NCBI GenBank assembly: GCA_019648995.1
Contig: BLXT01001947.1
Span: 1,165,624-1,210,758, forward strand
Source: Plakobranchus ocellatus
Taxonomy: Eukaryota > Mollusca > Gastropoda > Plakobranchidae
Length of the DNA: 45,135 nucleotides
Direction: 5' to 3'
How positions within the stretch are numbered: position 1 is the stretch's first letter; each line of letters starts with the position of its first letter. The translations under genes were made by a program, and so were the position numbers. Below the pieces are notes generated by a model. It did no database searches. It saw only the letters and a list, made by a program, of their open reading frames with translations, and had not been told where the DNA came from. Of the stretch, positions 1 to 10,150 are shown one piece after another.

Positions 1-84
1 ACTGAGCCGGTTTTACCGGCTTTGGGTCCAAATGTAATGATATTTTGAGCCGGAAAAACCGGCTTAGGGTAGTGAAACAGTTAA
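1..84. mobile_element. Possible end of a TTAA-type (piggyBac-like) element with paired hairpins
   Basis: Two short hairpins stand side by side: AGCCGG-tttta-CCGGCT at 5-21 and AGCCGG-aaaaa-CCGGCT at 48-64. They are followed by GGGTAGTGAAACAG and TTAA at 81-84. Read on the minus strand this gives TTAA-CTGTTTCACTACCC, the usual shape of a TTAA-flanked element end. Only one end is inside the window, so this is a weak call. Confidence 0.35.
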
Positions 85-1320
85 GCTTTTGTGGTTAGAC
101 AGAAAAGGGAAATTTTCATGAAATTTGGAAAAATATGAATAAATAGCATCAGATTTTTGGGTACATAAAAATTTATTAAAAAAAAATTTGTAGGTGTGAT
201 TCCAAAAGTCCTAGTGAAAAGCAAGATATTAAGGCCATAAAACTTCATGGCAAGCTTAAGACAAATCTTATGAAAAACACCAAAGTTATAAGATTATTTG
301 TCAAAAAAAAAAAACTCATTTTAAGAAAATGGCTGATAAAGTCTGAGCAAAAATATTTTGGTTTTCTAACTATTTATGCCAGCTCCATATGATGGGCCTC
401 CTTCAGCTCTCTAAAGCTATTCCTTTTGGAAATTTTCTTATGTTCAGTTTATTCTGACAATTATTCATGCACTGAACTGGGTGAAAACTTCACTCAAAAG
501 CCAATAAAGCATTATGTAAACAAATGAGTGTAAGAACAGGTGATCTCTTTGTCACGTCAGATCTTCACCTCAATTTCATTGGGTGGTATCAGCAACAAAT
601 CTCATGCAACAATAGGGATAAGTTCATGAAGTTCCGTATTTAAATTAATTTTTGAAAAAGGTTTTGTCTCACTATATCCAAAGATGCTATCAGCATTGAT
701 CTATGACTGCAATCAATTAACAGAGAGCTAATTTAATGCTCATTGAACATGCATGTGGATCCATTATTTTATAGCTATATTTAAGTATAAAACATATAGG
801 CCTATAGATATGCTTTGGCATAGCTAAAAATAAATGTGTGAACAAGTGGAAATGAATCTCACTGAAAAAATGTAAACAAATAAAGAATAGATATTGTATG
901 ATTTTGAAAGCCCTTCTTGCTCCTTTTTGGCATATAATTAGAAGGAAAACACAATTTCACCATCATTCAACTAAGAATTTAGCCTGGATAAATTACCTCT
1001 AGCTCTAAAAGACCATTATTTTTCAATTTTGCACTCTTAAAAAAACACAGTGCCAAGATAATGATCCTAACAGAAAAACATTGAAATTAATATTGTTCCT
1101 CAGTTGTTGTATTAACTATGTATTCGTTGGTAGTTTTTTTTCTCTTCAAAATGCTTCAAATAAAAGTGAATAAGATTTATAATGCTTCCATTAGAAACTT
1201 GATTCATTGATTTCTTATATTCAGATAAAAAGAAAGCATAACAAGAAGGGTGGCACTCTTCAATTTAATGCAGTCCATTAAGAGAATAATTTTAATGAAA
1301 AAAAAAATTTTTCCTTTCAG
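85..1320 (+). other. Annexin intron (partial), no gene seen
   Basis: AT-rich sequence upstream of the first annexin exon in the window. I find no annexin coding exon, no other protein similarity and no clear repeat in it. It ends in an A-run and pyrimidine tract forming the acceptor at 1319-1320. Confidence 0.6.
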
Positions 1321-1502
1321 TCCAAGTTATCCGTGGAAAGGCAAACTACTTTGCTAAGGCTCTCTATAAATCAATGAAGGGTATTGGCACAGATGACGAC
1401 ACACTAGTGCGAGTTGTCGCGTCACGCTGTGAGGTTGACATGGTGCAAATAAAGGAAGAGTTCCAGAAAGAGTACAAGAAAACTCTGGAATCTTTTGTTT
1501 CT
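1321..1502 (+). CDS. Annexin exon: end of repeat 3 and first part of repeat 4 of core 1
   Basis: The acceptor is a pyrimidine tract ending ttcctttcag and the donor is TCT|gtaggt. The first two bases complete a split codon, and the exon ends in phase 0. It encodes VIRGKANYFAKALYKSMKG followed by the calcium loop GIGTDDD. It is the near twin of exon 8529-8710, with the same length and the same phases. Because it opens inside repeat 3, earlier coding exons must exist upstream; bases 1-1320 hold none I can recognise. Confidence 0.92.
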
Positions 1503-4500
1503 GTAGGTCTGAGTGTGTGATATTGAGGATTTATGAATGGGTGTGATACCAGGGTTTATATGATGAAGACCTGTGTTTCTGGGTTGATGATAAAAAGAGG
1601 CTATATTCATCAATTATATTTTTCCATTATATTACAGTTTCTTTAATTTGAATGTTGGTTAGAAAAAAAAAAACAGGATTGTGTTTTGTGTGGGGCATTT
1701 CAAGTTTTATATATCAGTACAAGTCTGAAGCCTGTCAATGATAAAGATTTGGCTATTCTTTTCAGTTTGAACCAATTTCAATTTATCCTCTTCAAATGTC
1801 TTTCTGATCTGTTTCCTGACTTTCCCATAATTGTTTTATGTCTGTGGGATATTAGGTGTGGTAATTGTAAAAACTGCTATCTGTTCATTGGGAAAGTTTT
1901 GTAGTTATTTGAATGCCTGCCTTGGACTTGTAATGGCAAGGATAGGTTGTGCTCAGTGAGTGAATACTTATTATGTTTCTGAAAAAGTAAGATCTGTTCT
2001 CACGAATGAAAATGTATTGAACAGTATCATCATCCTCATCAAATGTGTTTCTCTTCCTCTTGCAACCCCCCCCTCCCCCACTACTTCTTTCTGTCTCTGT
2101 ATCTGCCCATAACTCGACTTCCCTCCCACTGTATCTCACAGTCACTCTCTCCCTGTCTCTCTCACTCTTGCTCTCTATCTCTGTATTTCTCTTACTCTCT
2201 GCCATCCCTCCCACTCTCTTTATATGCAAATGAATTCAAGTTTTTTTTAAATTTACTTTTTCATTTCCCTTACTCTACATATCATGCATGACCTTCATAG
2301 GAGGATGCATCAGGTGACTACAAGAAAATGCTTCTTACCCTGATAGCTGGAGATGGAAATGCTAAATCTGATGATGCAGCAAAAATAAAGGCTGAAAGAG
2401 AGGCCAAAGCTAAGGCTGAACAAGAGGCTAGAGCTAAAGCTGAGCAAGAAGCAAGGGCTAAGGCTGAGCAAGAGGCAAAAGCTAAGGCTGAGCAAGCTGC
2501 TAGAGCTAAAGCTGACCAAGAGGCAAAGGCTAAAGCTGAGCAAGAAGCAAGAGCTAAGGCTGAGCAAGCAGCAAGAGCTAAAGCAGAGCAAGAGGCAAGA
2601 GCTAAGGCTGAGCAAGAGGCAAGAGCTAAGGCTGAGCAAGAGGCAAGAGCTAAAGCCGAGCAAGAGGCAAGAGCTAAGGCTGAGCAAGCGGCAAGAGCTA
2701 AAGCTGAGCAAGAGGCAAGGGCTAAAGCTGAGCAAGAGGCAAGGGCTAAAGCCGAGCAAGAAGCAAGAGCTAAAGCTGAACAAGAGGCAAGAGCTAAAGC
2801 TGAGCAAGAGGCAAGAGCTAAAGCTGCAGAGGAGGCAAAAATCAAAGCTGAGGAGGCTGCAAAGGTCAAGGCTGAGAGAGAGGCTGCCAAGCAAAGCGAA
2901 AATGAAAAGCTTGTAGAAGAAATGAAACAAAAAACAGAAGAAGAGTTGAATGAAGAGGTGAAACTGGAGAATGAGCCCAAACAGGCAAGGATGTAACTTC
3001 AATGTTCTGAAATATCTTGCATTAAGTTTCATAAGCTTTGCAAACATGTATTTATCATTTTTAAAAATCTATGATTTAGCCATTTTTACCCAACAGAAAG
3101 GAGAGGGGGAAGTATAAGTTTTGCCAACGTAAAATAAAAAGATATGATTGAGAGCATTGAGAGAAGAAAAAATCTGATTGCGGGTGCCTATTAGCATTAA
3201 GATATTGCTATTGTGTAATATTTGCTCATGTTCGTAACAGTACATTTCTGATAAATTTGTGTAAGATGAAAAAGATACAAATATTTGATTTTTGTTGTTG
3301 TTGTTTTTTTTTTTTGCAGTAGCTGATTATCTAATTTAAATAATGATATAATTCTTCAGGAAGATGCCACTTTGTTCCCACAACAGGGATTTAACCCAAG
3401 TGCTGACTGTGAGGTGCTTTCAAAAGCTATGGCTAAAACATTTGGTCAGTTTGAATTCATTTTGCTTTAAATTAACATTTACCTTACTTTCCTTTTTTGG
3501 GAGGAAGTGGTGTGAATACAATTTACAATTATGTTGGCTTTCATCATAGATTTTCCTTTTAGTTTTGTTTTTATAGATAAGAAAAGAAGACTTGAGTTTG
3601 ACACAATTTTTGGAAATGCATGCAGCACTGGGTGAGAAAGCGAAAACCTTTGGGACTTAAAAGGAAGGTTTTTGTCCCGCCTTTTTTACATTTAAAATTT
3701 CATTTACAATCATTTGTGGGATTTCTGCCCCTGTATGCTGTTTTGTTATTGCTCATTAGTTTTAAAACTTCACAATTTCACAGTTTCAACCAATTTTTTT
3801 TTACAATAGAGCAAAAACAATAAAATTGCACCACAAAGAAATGGTATTATATGTCCTTAAGAGTGGAGGGCATGAATACTTAGTAAAATATTTTAAAACA
3901 TAGCATCATGATATATTGGTGCAAAAATTCTTATTCACGACAATGAATTCAGATTGATTTTTGATTATTGTAACCATTTTTTGTTCAATCTCAAGTATGT
4001 GTGTAATGCATTTTGTATAACTTGCTCAGGTACTGATGAGGATGCCATTATCAGCGTCCTTGGCAAGAGATCACAAGCTCAGCGTGAACAGATTGCTCTC
4101 ACATACAAAACGAAATATGGCAAGGTGAGGGGTGAATAAGGAAATTGAATGTGTCTTTAAGAATGCTAGCCTTCATCTGGCTCTTGACAAACTCAAAATT
4201 TATCCTGCTTGGAAAGAGGACTTGGTACATAGCATTCACCATAGTCAAATTTGGACAAGTCGATCAACTTTTGAATGGATCCTACTTCTAGAGAGTTTTG
4301 AGCTACGGTTGCCATATTTTTTAAAGCATGCAATGGATAAGTAGAAACATGAATCAAAGGATGATGACTTATAAGTATTCTATTGTTCTATTGTTGATAA
4401 GGTTGATAAGTACGGAACAGAAAAGATGAATAAGTGTTGTGTTGAGATTTAGCGGGGGGAGAAAGAAAAAAAATATATATTTGTGTATTTGTGAGAGTCA

Positions 4501-7500
4501 GAGGAAGAAAGAGGCAGGAAAGAAAAGAAGAAGAAAGTGGCAGGGAAGAAACATAGATAAAATGATGCAGGAAAAGTTAAATAAGAAAAGGAGAGTGAAA
4601 AATTGAGGGAGATGAAACAAAATGTTATAGCTGTGTCCAAACCTTTTCAAATTGTCATTTGTCTCAATGGCATTGCTACAAATTTTGTGATAATGCTTTT
4701 ATTTTTGCATTTTACTATAACTTTGCATTGAGTAAATACTTCTTTGACATTTTTTCCCTATAGGAGCTGTCCAAGGATTTGTCAAAGTTGAAAGGAAATT
4801 TCAAGAATCTGTGTGTGGAGATGTTGTTGGGTCCTGCTGAGTTTGATGCCAAGCAGTTGTACAAAGCAATGAAGGTAGAGAGACAACACGGAGCTTTTTT
4901 TATTATTAGTATTTTTAAGTTATGGTTTAACATTAATTGAATGGATTTCATAGTTTAAAGTATTTAACGTGTTAGCTGTTGCTTGATTGAGAACAAAAAC
5001 AAATACTGAGCTAATATTTTTGGCCAAGGTTTCTATTTTCAGAAAGAACAACATGATGGGTGAAGTTAAGAGATTGTATTGTCACTAAGTTAATATTTTC
5101 ATTCAATTTAGACAAGTGTCTATAGCATTTATCATAGGCTGTATACTTATCTCACCATACCGGCTGTGTTGGAAGTTGCACTTTAGACATTTTGTGTTAT
5201 TGAGATATCCTTAAACTTCTTTCTGTGAGCTTTACAATGTTTAAAGCTCTGTTGGTTCTGAGCAATGATTTATCACTAACAAGTTTTTTTATACAAAAAA
5301 CCCCCAACTTTTGAAGCTAAGGGAAAACAACTTCATTTTTTTTTTGTCAAAAATATTTACTAATGGCATATGGCACATTAAAACTGGTGTCAAGATATAT
5401 ATTATTGAAAGTCTCAAGAAATCTTGTTTACCTTGATAACACATCATAATCAAGTTTCTCTTGCTCTAAGCCAAAATCCCCACTGAAGGCTGCTTTTTAG
5501 CTAGAGAGAACATGTTTTCTTTTACAGAACCTGAAATGAACATGAAAAGTATTAAGAAAAAACTTTTAATGTCAATGATCCTGAGACCCATTTGCAAAAG
5601 CAATGAGTTGTTTGGGACTACGATAATAAAAATGACACCTTGCATCATACTAGGAGTGTGCCAATGAGTAAAATTATTTTTTATGAAACTTCTTTATATT
5701 TACAAAAATGTCAATGTTACTATATAGATAATATTAACATAATTTACAACTGTTGCTTTCAGTATAATCCCAGCAGTATCATTAGGATGTGGTGTATTCT
5801 GCAGCAAAAAAATATCAAGGCACTTAATGCAATATCTTCAATAGCATAATTGAAACTGGGTCTGTGTGTACAGACAGACAGACAATTTTTGTCTGTTTGT
5901 GCCACAAGCCTGCCATTCTGTTGAACCATGGAGACAAACTGTGAGGAGTGAGCATCACTGCTACGGAAACTTGTTTGCTGAGAAGGATATCAATGATGAT
6001 GAACATTCATTTGTCACCTCTTTCACAACTTTGTTTTACCGCTGCATTTGTGTCTTGTTTTATGTCTGTTTGCTCATGATTTAACTTTGATGAATACGGA
6101 TCATGTAGATTTTAAGAGTCCCATGTACCATAAAGAATACTGAACAAAATATTCAATAAATTTTCTTCCATTGTAATTTTTAGAAATCCATCAAAATATT
6201 AATAAGTCATTGAATCCTTTTTTTTCTCTGTGCACATTGAATTGAACCATATTTTTCTCTCTCCATCTGACCATTACCAGGGCTTGGGCAGTGATGAAAA
6301 AGTCCTGGTTGAGATTATCTGCACTCGCACCAACGAGCAGCTGAACAACATTAAAGCTGCCTACAAGACAGGTGTTGTGTCATGCAAAAGTTCATCTATT
6401 CCATTTTTTATGTGCATCCAAAGGATAATATATGGAATAATAGTGATGTGTAGTGAACATAAGTAATAGATATGTAGATTCAGGACACTTTGAGAATGTC
6501 AGCAACTAGCATTACAAAACAGGCATTGAGGTGGTATCAACAGGGCAGTTAGTGAAGAGGGAATCCTGACTGCATCTAGAAGTTAGACCTGGAGAGAGAT
6601 GTCAGAGAAAGACCACACACATGGGGGCCAGTTCAGAGTATGGCCTAAGATATAAGGCAATACAAAATAATGTTTAATGTTTGGTGCTTAAGGAAAAGTG
6701 AAAGCTGTAGTTTGACTTAGAGTGCTGAAGACAAGAGAGGGCAGATAGAACTGTATTGCCTTTGATAAAAAATAGAAGTGGAAAATAACATATTTGACAC
6801 TAAGAGCCATGACATCATGAAAGTAAAAACAGGAAATTTTAATTCCTTTTTACTCTTTTTTTTTCCCATTTTGTCTAAATGCATTTGCTTGTCAAACAAA
6901 TTTGTAAGATGGAGATTGACCTCTGTGGTCTTATTGCAAGGTTTATTTATCATAAATTGTTTTTCTCTTTAAATCAATGAAAAGAAAAATTGTTTCATGA
7001 TGCAAGGTCAAATCTTTTTGTCACCCAGTACACATTGAGGCCAGGAGTGGCAGGGCCTGGACTGATAATATGTTTTTCAGCTGACCTATTGTGTTAAGTT
7101 TGCCTATGGCCTTATTTTGTTTTGATACATATCCCAGCATCACTTTCATTTACATACTATATGTCTTTATTCTATAGTGTACAAGAAAGATCTTGAAGCT
7201 GCTGTGGTGGACGATACCTCGGGTGATTTCCAACGCCTCCTAGTGGGCTGTTTGCAGGCAAAGAGACATGAGGGAACACACTTCGACCGTAACAGGGCCA
7301 GGCAAGATGCTCAGGTGAAGGGGGTTCTTAATATTCTAATAGTGCTTTCTTTTGCAAAAAGGAGTCCAGCAGTAGTTTATTTTTCACAAGAGGACTGGCA
7401 GTGACACAACATAAATTGTAGATGGACATTTTTGGCTTTGATTCATAGCTTACTTCTGGTAATTGCAGAGAACTCATCCTTGAACTTGGCACACTTTTGC

Positions 7501-10150
7501 AAATACATAGCGTCCAAAAAAAAGCATATCATTAGCTGACATGATTATTCCTATCTCCTTTAGGTTAAGCACAATCAGAAAAGCATTTCATGCGTTTAAA
7601 TAGCTATGCCTTCTCTGAGCAATGCTGTAACAAGTTTCTATCCTATTTATGATCTAGTCCTCTTCTCATTATCTTTTTGTGACATTGATTTTTTCCTTGT
7701 TGTGTTTTTCATATAATATGAACATAGAAAAGACAACCACCAATTTATGAAAAATAAATATAACTATACGATAGACTATTTGGATGGTGAGTCAAGATTT
7801 ATATATATATTTATTTATTTTTTTGTTTATTTTAAAAGAATTTATATAACGGAGGGCAAACTTTAGATTAAAGTTTCTCAGAAGTTTAATTTGTGATATT
7901 TGACTTATTAGGTTTGGTCTCTCAAATCAACCTATGTACTTCCTACTCATTGAACACAATCAATTTTGCAGGAGTTGCTGGCTGCAGGAGAGAAGAACTG
8001 GGGCACAAATGAATCCGCATTCCAGAAGATTTTGGTAACCCGAAGCTATGCTCAGCTGCGTGCAACATTCCAGGAATATGCCAAGATTGCCAATAAAGAC
8101 ATTGAAGACACTATCCGATCTGAACTTAGTGGCGATCTGGAGAAGGGCATGCTTACTATCGGTGAGAGCCAAGTTGTTAAATCCGTTTTTTAAAGTTAGA
8201 CTTTTGTATGAGCAACTTGCATGTATAACCTTGGAGTGGCACATCCCAAGTTTTAACTAAGGTTTCAAAGTCAAGTTTTGGGTTGTAATTGTATTTTTTA
8301 TCTGACCTTGAAAAGTTCAAACTCAAGTTTTTGAAACTTTTTTTATCTGGTCATCAAATTTTCAAAGTCAAATTCAAATTCTTAAATTATATTTTAATCT
8401 GGATTTTAGATTTACCAACTCAAGTATTTAGACTTTATTAAATTGTGCAGAAGCCTGTAGATGTTTGAGGCACAGCTTTTAATTAAGGGATATCACTAAC
8501 TTTTATTGAACCAAACATAATCTTTCAGTGCAAGTGATCCGTGGCAAGGCAGGCTACTTTGCTAAGACTCTCTATAAATCAATGAAGGGTATGGGCACAG
8601 ATGATGACACACTAGTGCGAGTTGTCGCGTCACGCTGTGAGGTTGACATGGTGCAGATAAAGGAAGAGTTCCAGAAAGACTACAAGAAAACTCTGGGACA
8701 GTTTATCTCTGTAAGCTTTTATAATCTATATGTTGGTTACAACATTATTAAACAATATTGGCAAAGACATGCGTATTATACAGATGGTATCTGTAAAAAG
8801 CTGTTATATTTTTTGGTCTTCTCTTCAGTTTAAACAAGAACTGGACTTTCAGATTTTATCACAACTGCCCAACCAAGCAGAATTGACAGATTGCCACTAT
8901 TTTTTTTTAATCTGCTCTCTTTTGAATTCATCATCTCACAATTACTAGCCCCAACAGTATGCGATTTCATAAGGAGGAAAAGGCATGCATTTTCCAGTAC
9001 AGGATTTCTTTTTTAAAAAAATCCACTAATTTTTATTGAGTCTCTAGGTTTCCAAGTTTGCTCTGTGTCATGTCTCTTTACATAGTTTTGGACCTTTCCA
9101 TTTGGCATGATTTTCCCACAAAACTAAGGTTTATTGTCCCCTAAGTTCTGCAAGGATTTTACACGGAGGTGATTGCACAAGCCTGTCAGGAAACATAATT
9201 AAATTATTTGTTTCCTTTTAAAACCATGGAAATGAAATTTGAATGAAACTTTTGAGAATCACGCTTTATTAGATTGCATGTTAATACTTTGAAGTGAATA
9301 ATCTGAGCAGATAAAAGACAACACAATACTGAAAATCACCACAATTTACTTACCTTTTCTTCCTTCTTTGTTTCATCCAAAGTTTTGTGGTTTTGTGAAG
9401 CTGCCCCCTCCCGTTTTTCACTTTTATTCCACTTATGTGCTGTGCTCTTTAACTAAACCCTTAATTGTAGAGTGGTGCGTACAGCTTTGTCACTTCTTCA
9501 TTTAGTCCACTTGCCTTTTGTGACTGAAAACAGGGTCTCATCCTAATCATAATCTGTATCTTTTGATGTGATGAGACAAGTTCTCCTTTTTACGGAATCC
9601 AAACTGTTGAGATATTCAATTGTGGTAATCTCAATGTTAATTGTTATAAATTTCATCTTCTCTTTTTTCTATCTGTGTATTCATCTCCCCCTCTATCACT
9701 CTCTCATTACTGTCTCTCTTCCTCTGCCTCCCACCGCGACGTTGGTGGCTCAGTGACTGGCTAGTCCGCCCTGAGATCTGCAGGAACCCTTCTGTCGTGG
9801 GTTCAAGTCTTGCCACTGGCGCCCTGGCCTGACGGAGGGCCTAAAAGCCTGAGATCACCTTGTCAACTGGCTTAATACAAAAAGCCACAAAAAAATAAAA
9901 ACCTGCCTCCTGCCCCCTGTCATATACTCACAAATTTTATCCCATTCTTGGTTAAGATATATCTTTTAATTTTTTTTTTGTCTTTTAATCTTAATCTCTT
10001 TCATTCTCAATGATAAATTAAGATCTTTTGCTTATTTATCACATTTCTATCCTTAACCCCTGTTCCCCATGACCTATTCAGGAGGACACATCTGGTGACT
10101 ACAGGAAAATGCTTCTCACCTTGATAGCAGATAACGAAGCTAAGAGATAG
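1321..10150 (+). CDS. Octa-repeat annexin, 3' part (10 exons, partial at 5' end)
   Basis: Annexins bind acidic phospholipids through calcium and act at membranes in trafficking, repair and scaffolding. Coding exons read from splice sites: 1321-1502, 2301-2984, 3360-3444, 4030-4124, 4764-4874, 6281-6371, 7178-7314, 7972-8161, 8529-8710 and 10082-10150 (TAG). They join in frame to 607 residues. Order: end of repeat 3 plus repeat 4 of a first core, a helical linker of about 200 residues, then a full second core. Type II calcium loops are visible as KGIGTDDD, KGLGSDE, NWGTNE and KGMGTDDD, with downstream acidic caps (EDASGDY, DDTSGDF, SELSGDL, EDTSGDY). Two cores and a linker match the annexin A6 layout, but the linker is quite different. 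The 5' exons (repeats 1-3) lie upstream of the window. Family assignment is firm; orthology to A6 is not claimed. Confidence 0.93.
2045..2230 (+). repeat. Pyrimidine-rich low-complexity tract
   Basis: A long CT-rich stretch (ctctccctgtctctctcact type) lies in the intron just ahead of the linker exon. Open frames here on both strands are compositional. It lies about 70 bases before the acceptor at 2300 and may add to the polypyrimidine signal. Confidence 0.75.
2301..2984 (+). CDS. Annexin exon: end of core 1 fused to the octad-repeat linker
   Basis: After the acceptor cttcatag the exon completes repeat 4 (EDASGDYKKMLLTLIAG). It then runs into about 21 eight-residue units, consensus RAKAEQEA, from roughly 2377 to 2890, and ends in a charged tail (EEMKQKTEEELNEE). 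No proline or glycine interrupts the octads, so a long continuous charged helix is expected, either a single alpha-helix or a coiled coil. The frame stays open to TAA at 2994-2996. The next exon needs a phase-0 donor: either CAG|gcaagg at 2984/2985 (a GC-AG intron) or GAG|gtgaaa at 2957/2958. Both keep the frame, and the 3' boundary is uncertain between them. Confidence 0.85.
2370..2895 (+). repeat. 24-bp coding tandem repeat (octad KAEQEARA, about 21 units)
   Basis: Consecutive 24-bp units reading GCTAAAGCTGAGCAAGAGGC-like encode R/K-A-K-A-E-Q-E/A-A. Central units are almost identical at DNA level; edge units are diverged (KIKAEREA at the start; RAKAAEEA, KIKAEEAA and KVKAEREA at the end). 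This edge decay is typical of an array homogenised by slippage or unequal exchange. The unit is a multiple of three, so length changes keep the reading frame. Confidence 0.95.
3360..3444 (+). CDS. Annexin exon: start of core 2 (repeat 5)
   Basis: The acceptor is attcttcag and the donor is TTTG|gtcagt, phase 0 in and phase 1 out. It encodes EDATLFPQQGFNPSADCEVL and then SKAMAKTF. The split codon with the next exon forms the G of FGTDED. Confidence 0.9.
4030..4124 (+). CDS. Annexin exon: repeat 5, helices A-C
   Basis: The acceptor is cttgctcag and the donor AAG|gtgagg. It encodes GTDEDAIISVLGKRSQAQRE and continues to YKTKYGK, the standard annexin helix A-B-C pattern. Confidence 0.92.
4764..4874 (+). 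CDS. Annexin exon: end of repeat 5, start of repeat 6
   Basis: The acceptor is ttttttccctatag and the donor AAG|gtagag, phase 0 on both sides. It encodes ELSKDLSKLKGNFKNLCVEM and then LYKAMK. The acidic residue that normally caps the repeat 5 calcium loop appears to be missing (KLKGNF where relatives have SELTGKF-like text). Confidence 0.92.
4875..6280 (+). other. Annexin intron, no gene seen
   Basis: This 1.4-kb intron between the repeat 5/6 and repeat 6 exons is AT-rich with a short CAGACAGACAGACA run near 5869-5883. I see no coding exon and no transposon with recognisable ends. Confidence 0.6.
6281..6371 (+). CDS. Annexin exon: repeat 6, calcium loop and helices
   Basis: The acceptor is ccattaccag and the donor ACAG|gtgttg, phase 0 in and phase 1 out. 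It encodes GLGSDEKVLVEIICTRTNEQ and ends AAYKT. Confidence 0.92.
7178..7314 (+). CDS. Annexin exon: end of repeat 6
   Basis: The acceptor is attctatag and the donor CAG|gtgaag. It encodes VYKKDLEAAVVDDTSGDFQR, LLVGCLQAKR, then the inter-repeat segment ending RARQDAQ. The aspartate of DDTSG caps the repeat 6 calcium loop. Confidence 0.92.
7972..8161 (+). CDS. Annexin exon: repeat 7
   Basis: The acceptor is caattttgcag and the donor ATCG|gtgaga, phase 0 in and phase 1 out. It encodes ELLAAGEKNWGTNESAFQKI through SELSGDLEKGMLTI. The NWGTNE loop and the glutamate of SELSG form a complete type II calcium site. Confidence 0.93.
8529..8710 (+). CDS. Annexin exon: end of repeat 7 and start of repeat 8
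   Basis: The acceptor is taatctttcag and the donor TCT|gtaagc. It encodes VQVIRGKAGYFAKTLYKSMK and GMGTDDDTLVRVVASRC. By hand count it matches exon 1321-1502 at about 166 of 182 bases. Confidence 0.94.
9740..9900 (+). repeat. tRNA-derived SINE, copy 1 (best preserved)
   Basis: The head (about 9741-9820) looks like a tRNA gene with pol III promoter boxes: a box A-like TGGCTCAGTGACTGG and a box B-like GGGTTCAAGTC near 9799-9809. A shared body follows (GCCTGAGATCACCTTG near 9848-9863), then an A-rich end. It lies in the last annexin intron. The blocks gatctgcagga, gggttcaag and gcctgagatcacctt recur at 40741-40870, which marks a SINE family rather than a tRNA gene. Confidence 0.75.
10082..10150 (+). 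CDS. Annexin terminal exon
   Basis: The acceptor is gacctattcag. It encodes EDTSGDYRKMLLTLIADNEA followed by KR and TAG at 10148-10150. EDTSG gives the acidic cap of the repeat 8 calcium loop, and the protein stops directly after the last annexin helix, as in the family. Confidence 0.94.
   Translation, partial: EDTSGDYRKMLLTLIADNEAKR

Noticed and set aside
2370..2895. Regular repeats that could be taken for a CRISPR array
   Set aside because: The units are head-to-tail without spacers, code for an octad peptide, and lie in an animal gene.
2310..3047. Two long minus-strand open frames (leucine/serine/cysteine- and alanine-rich) over the annexin linker
   Set aside because: They are antisense shadows of the 24-bp coding repeat. 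A repeat whose length is a multiple of three keeps several frames open, and the plus-strand frame is joined to annexin exons.
5866..6084. Overlapping frames on both strands near 5.8-6.1 kb
   Set aside because: They lie in an annexin intron and have no motif or splice context.
9741..9820. A functional tRNA gene
   Set aside because: Boxes A and B are present, but the arms do not pair into a convincing cloverleaf. The sequence continues into a shared SINE body that is repeated elsewhere.
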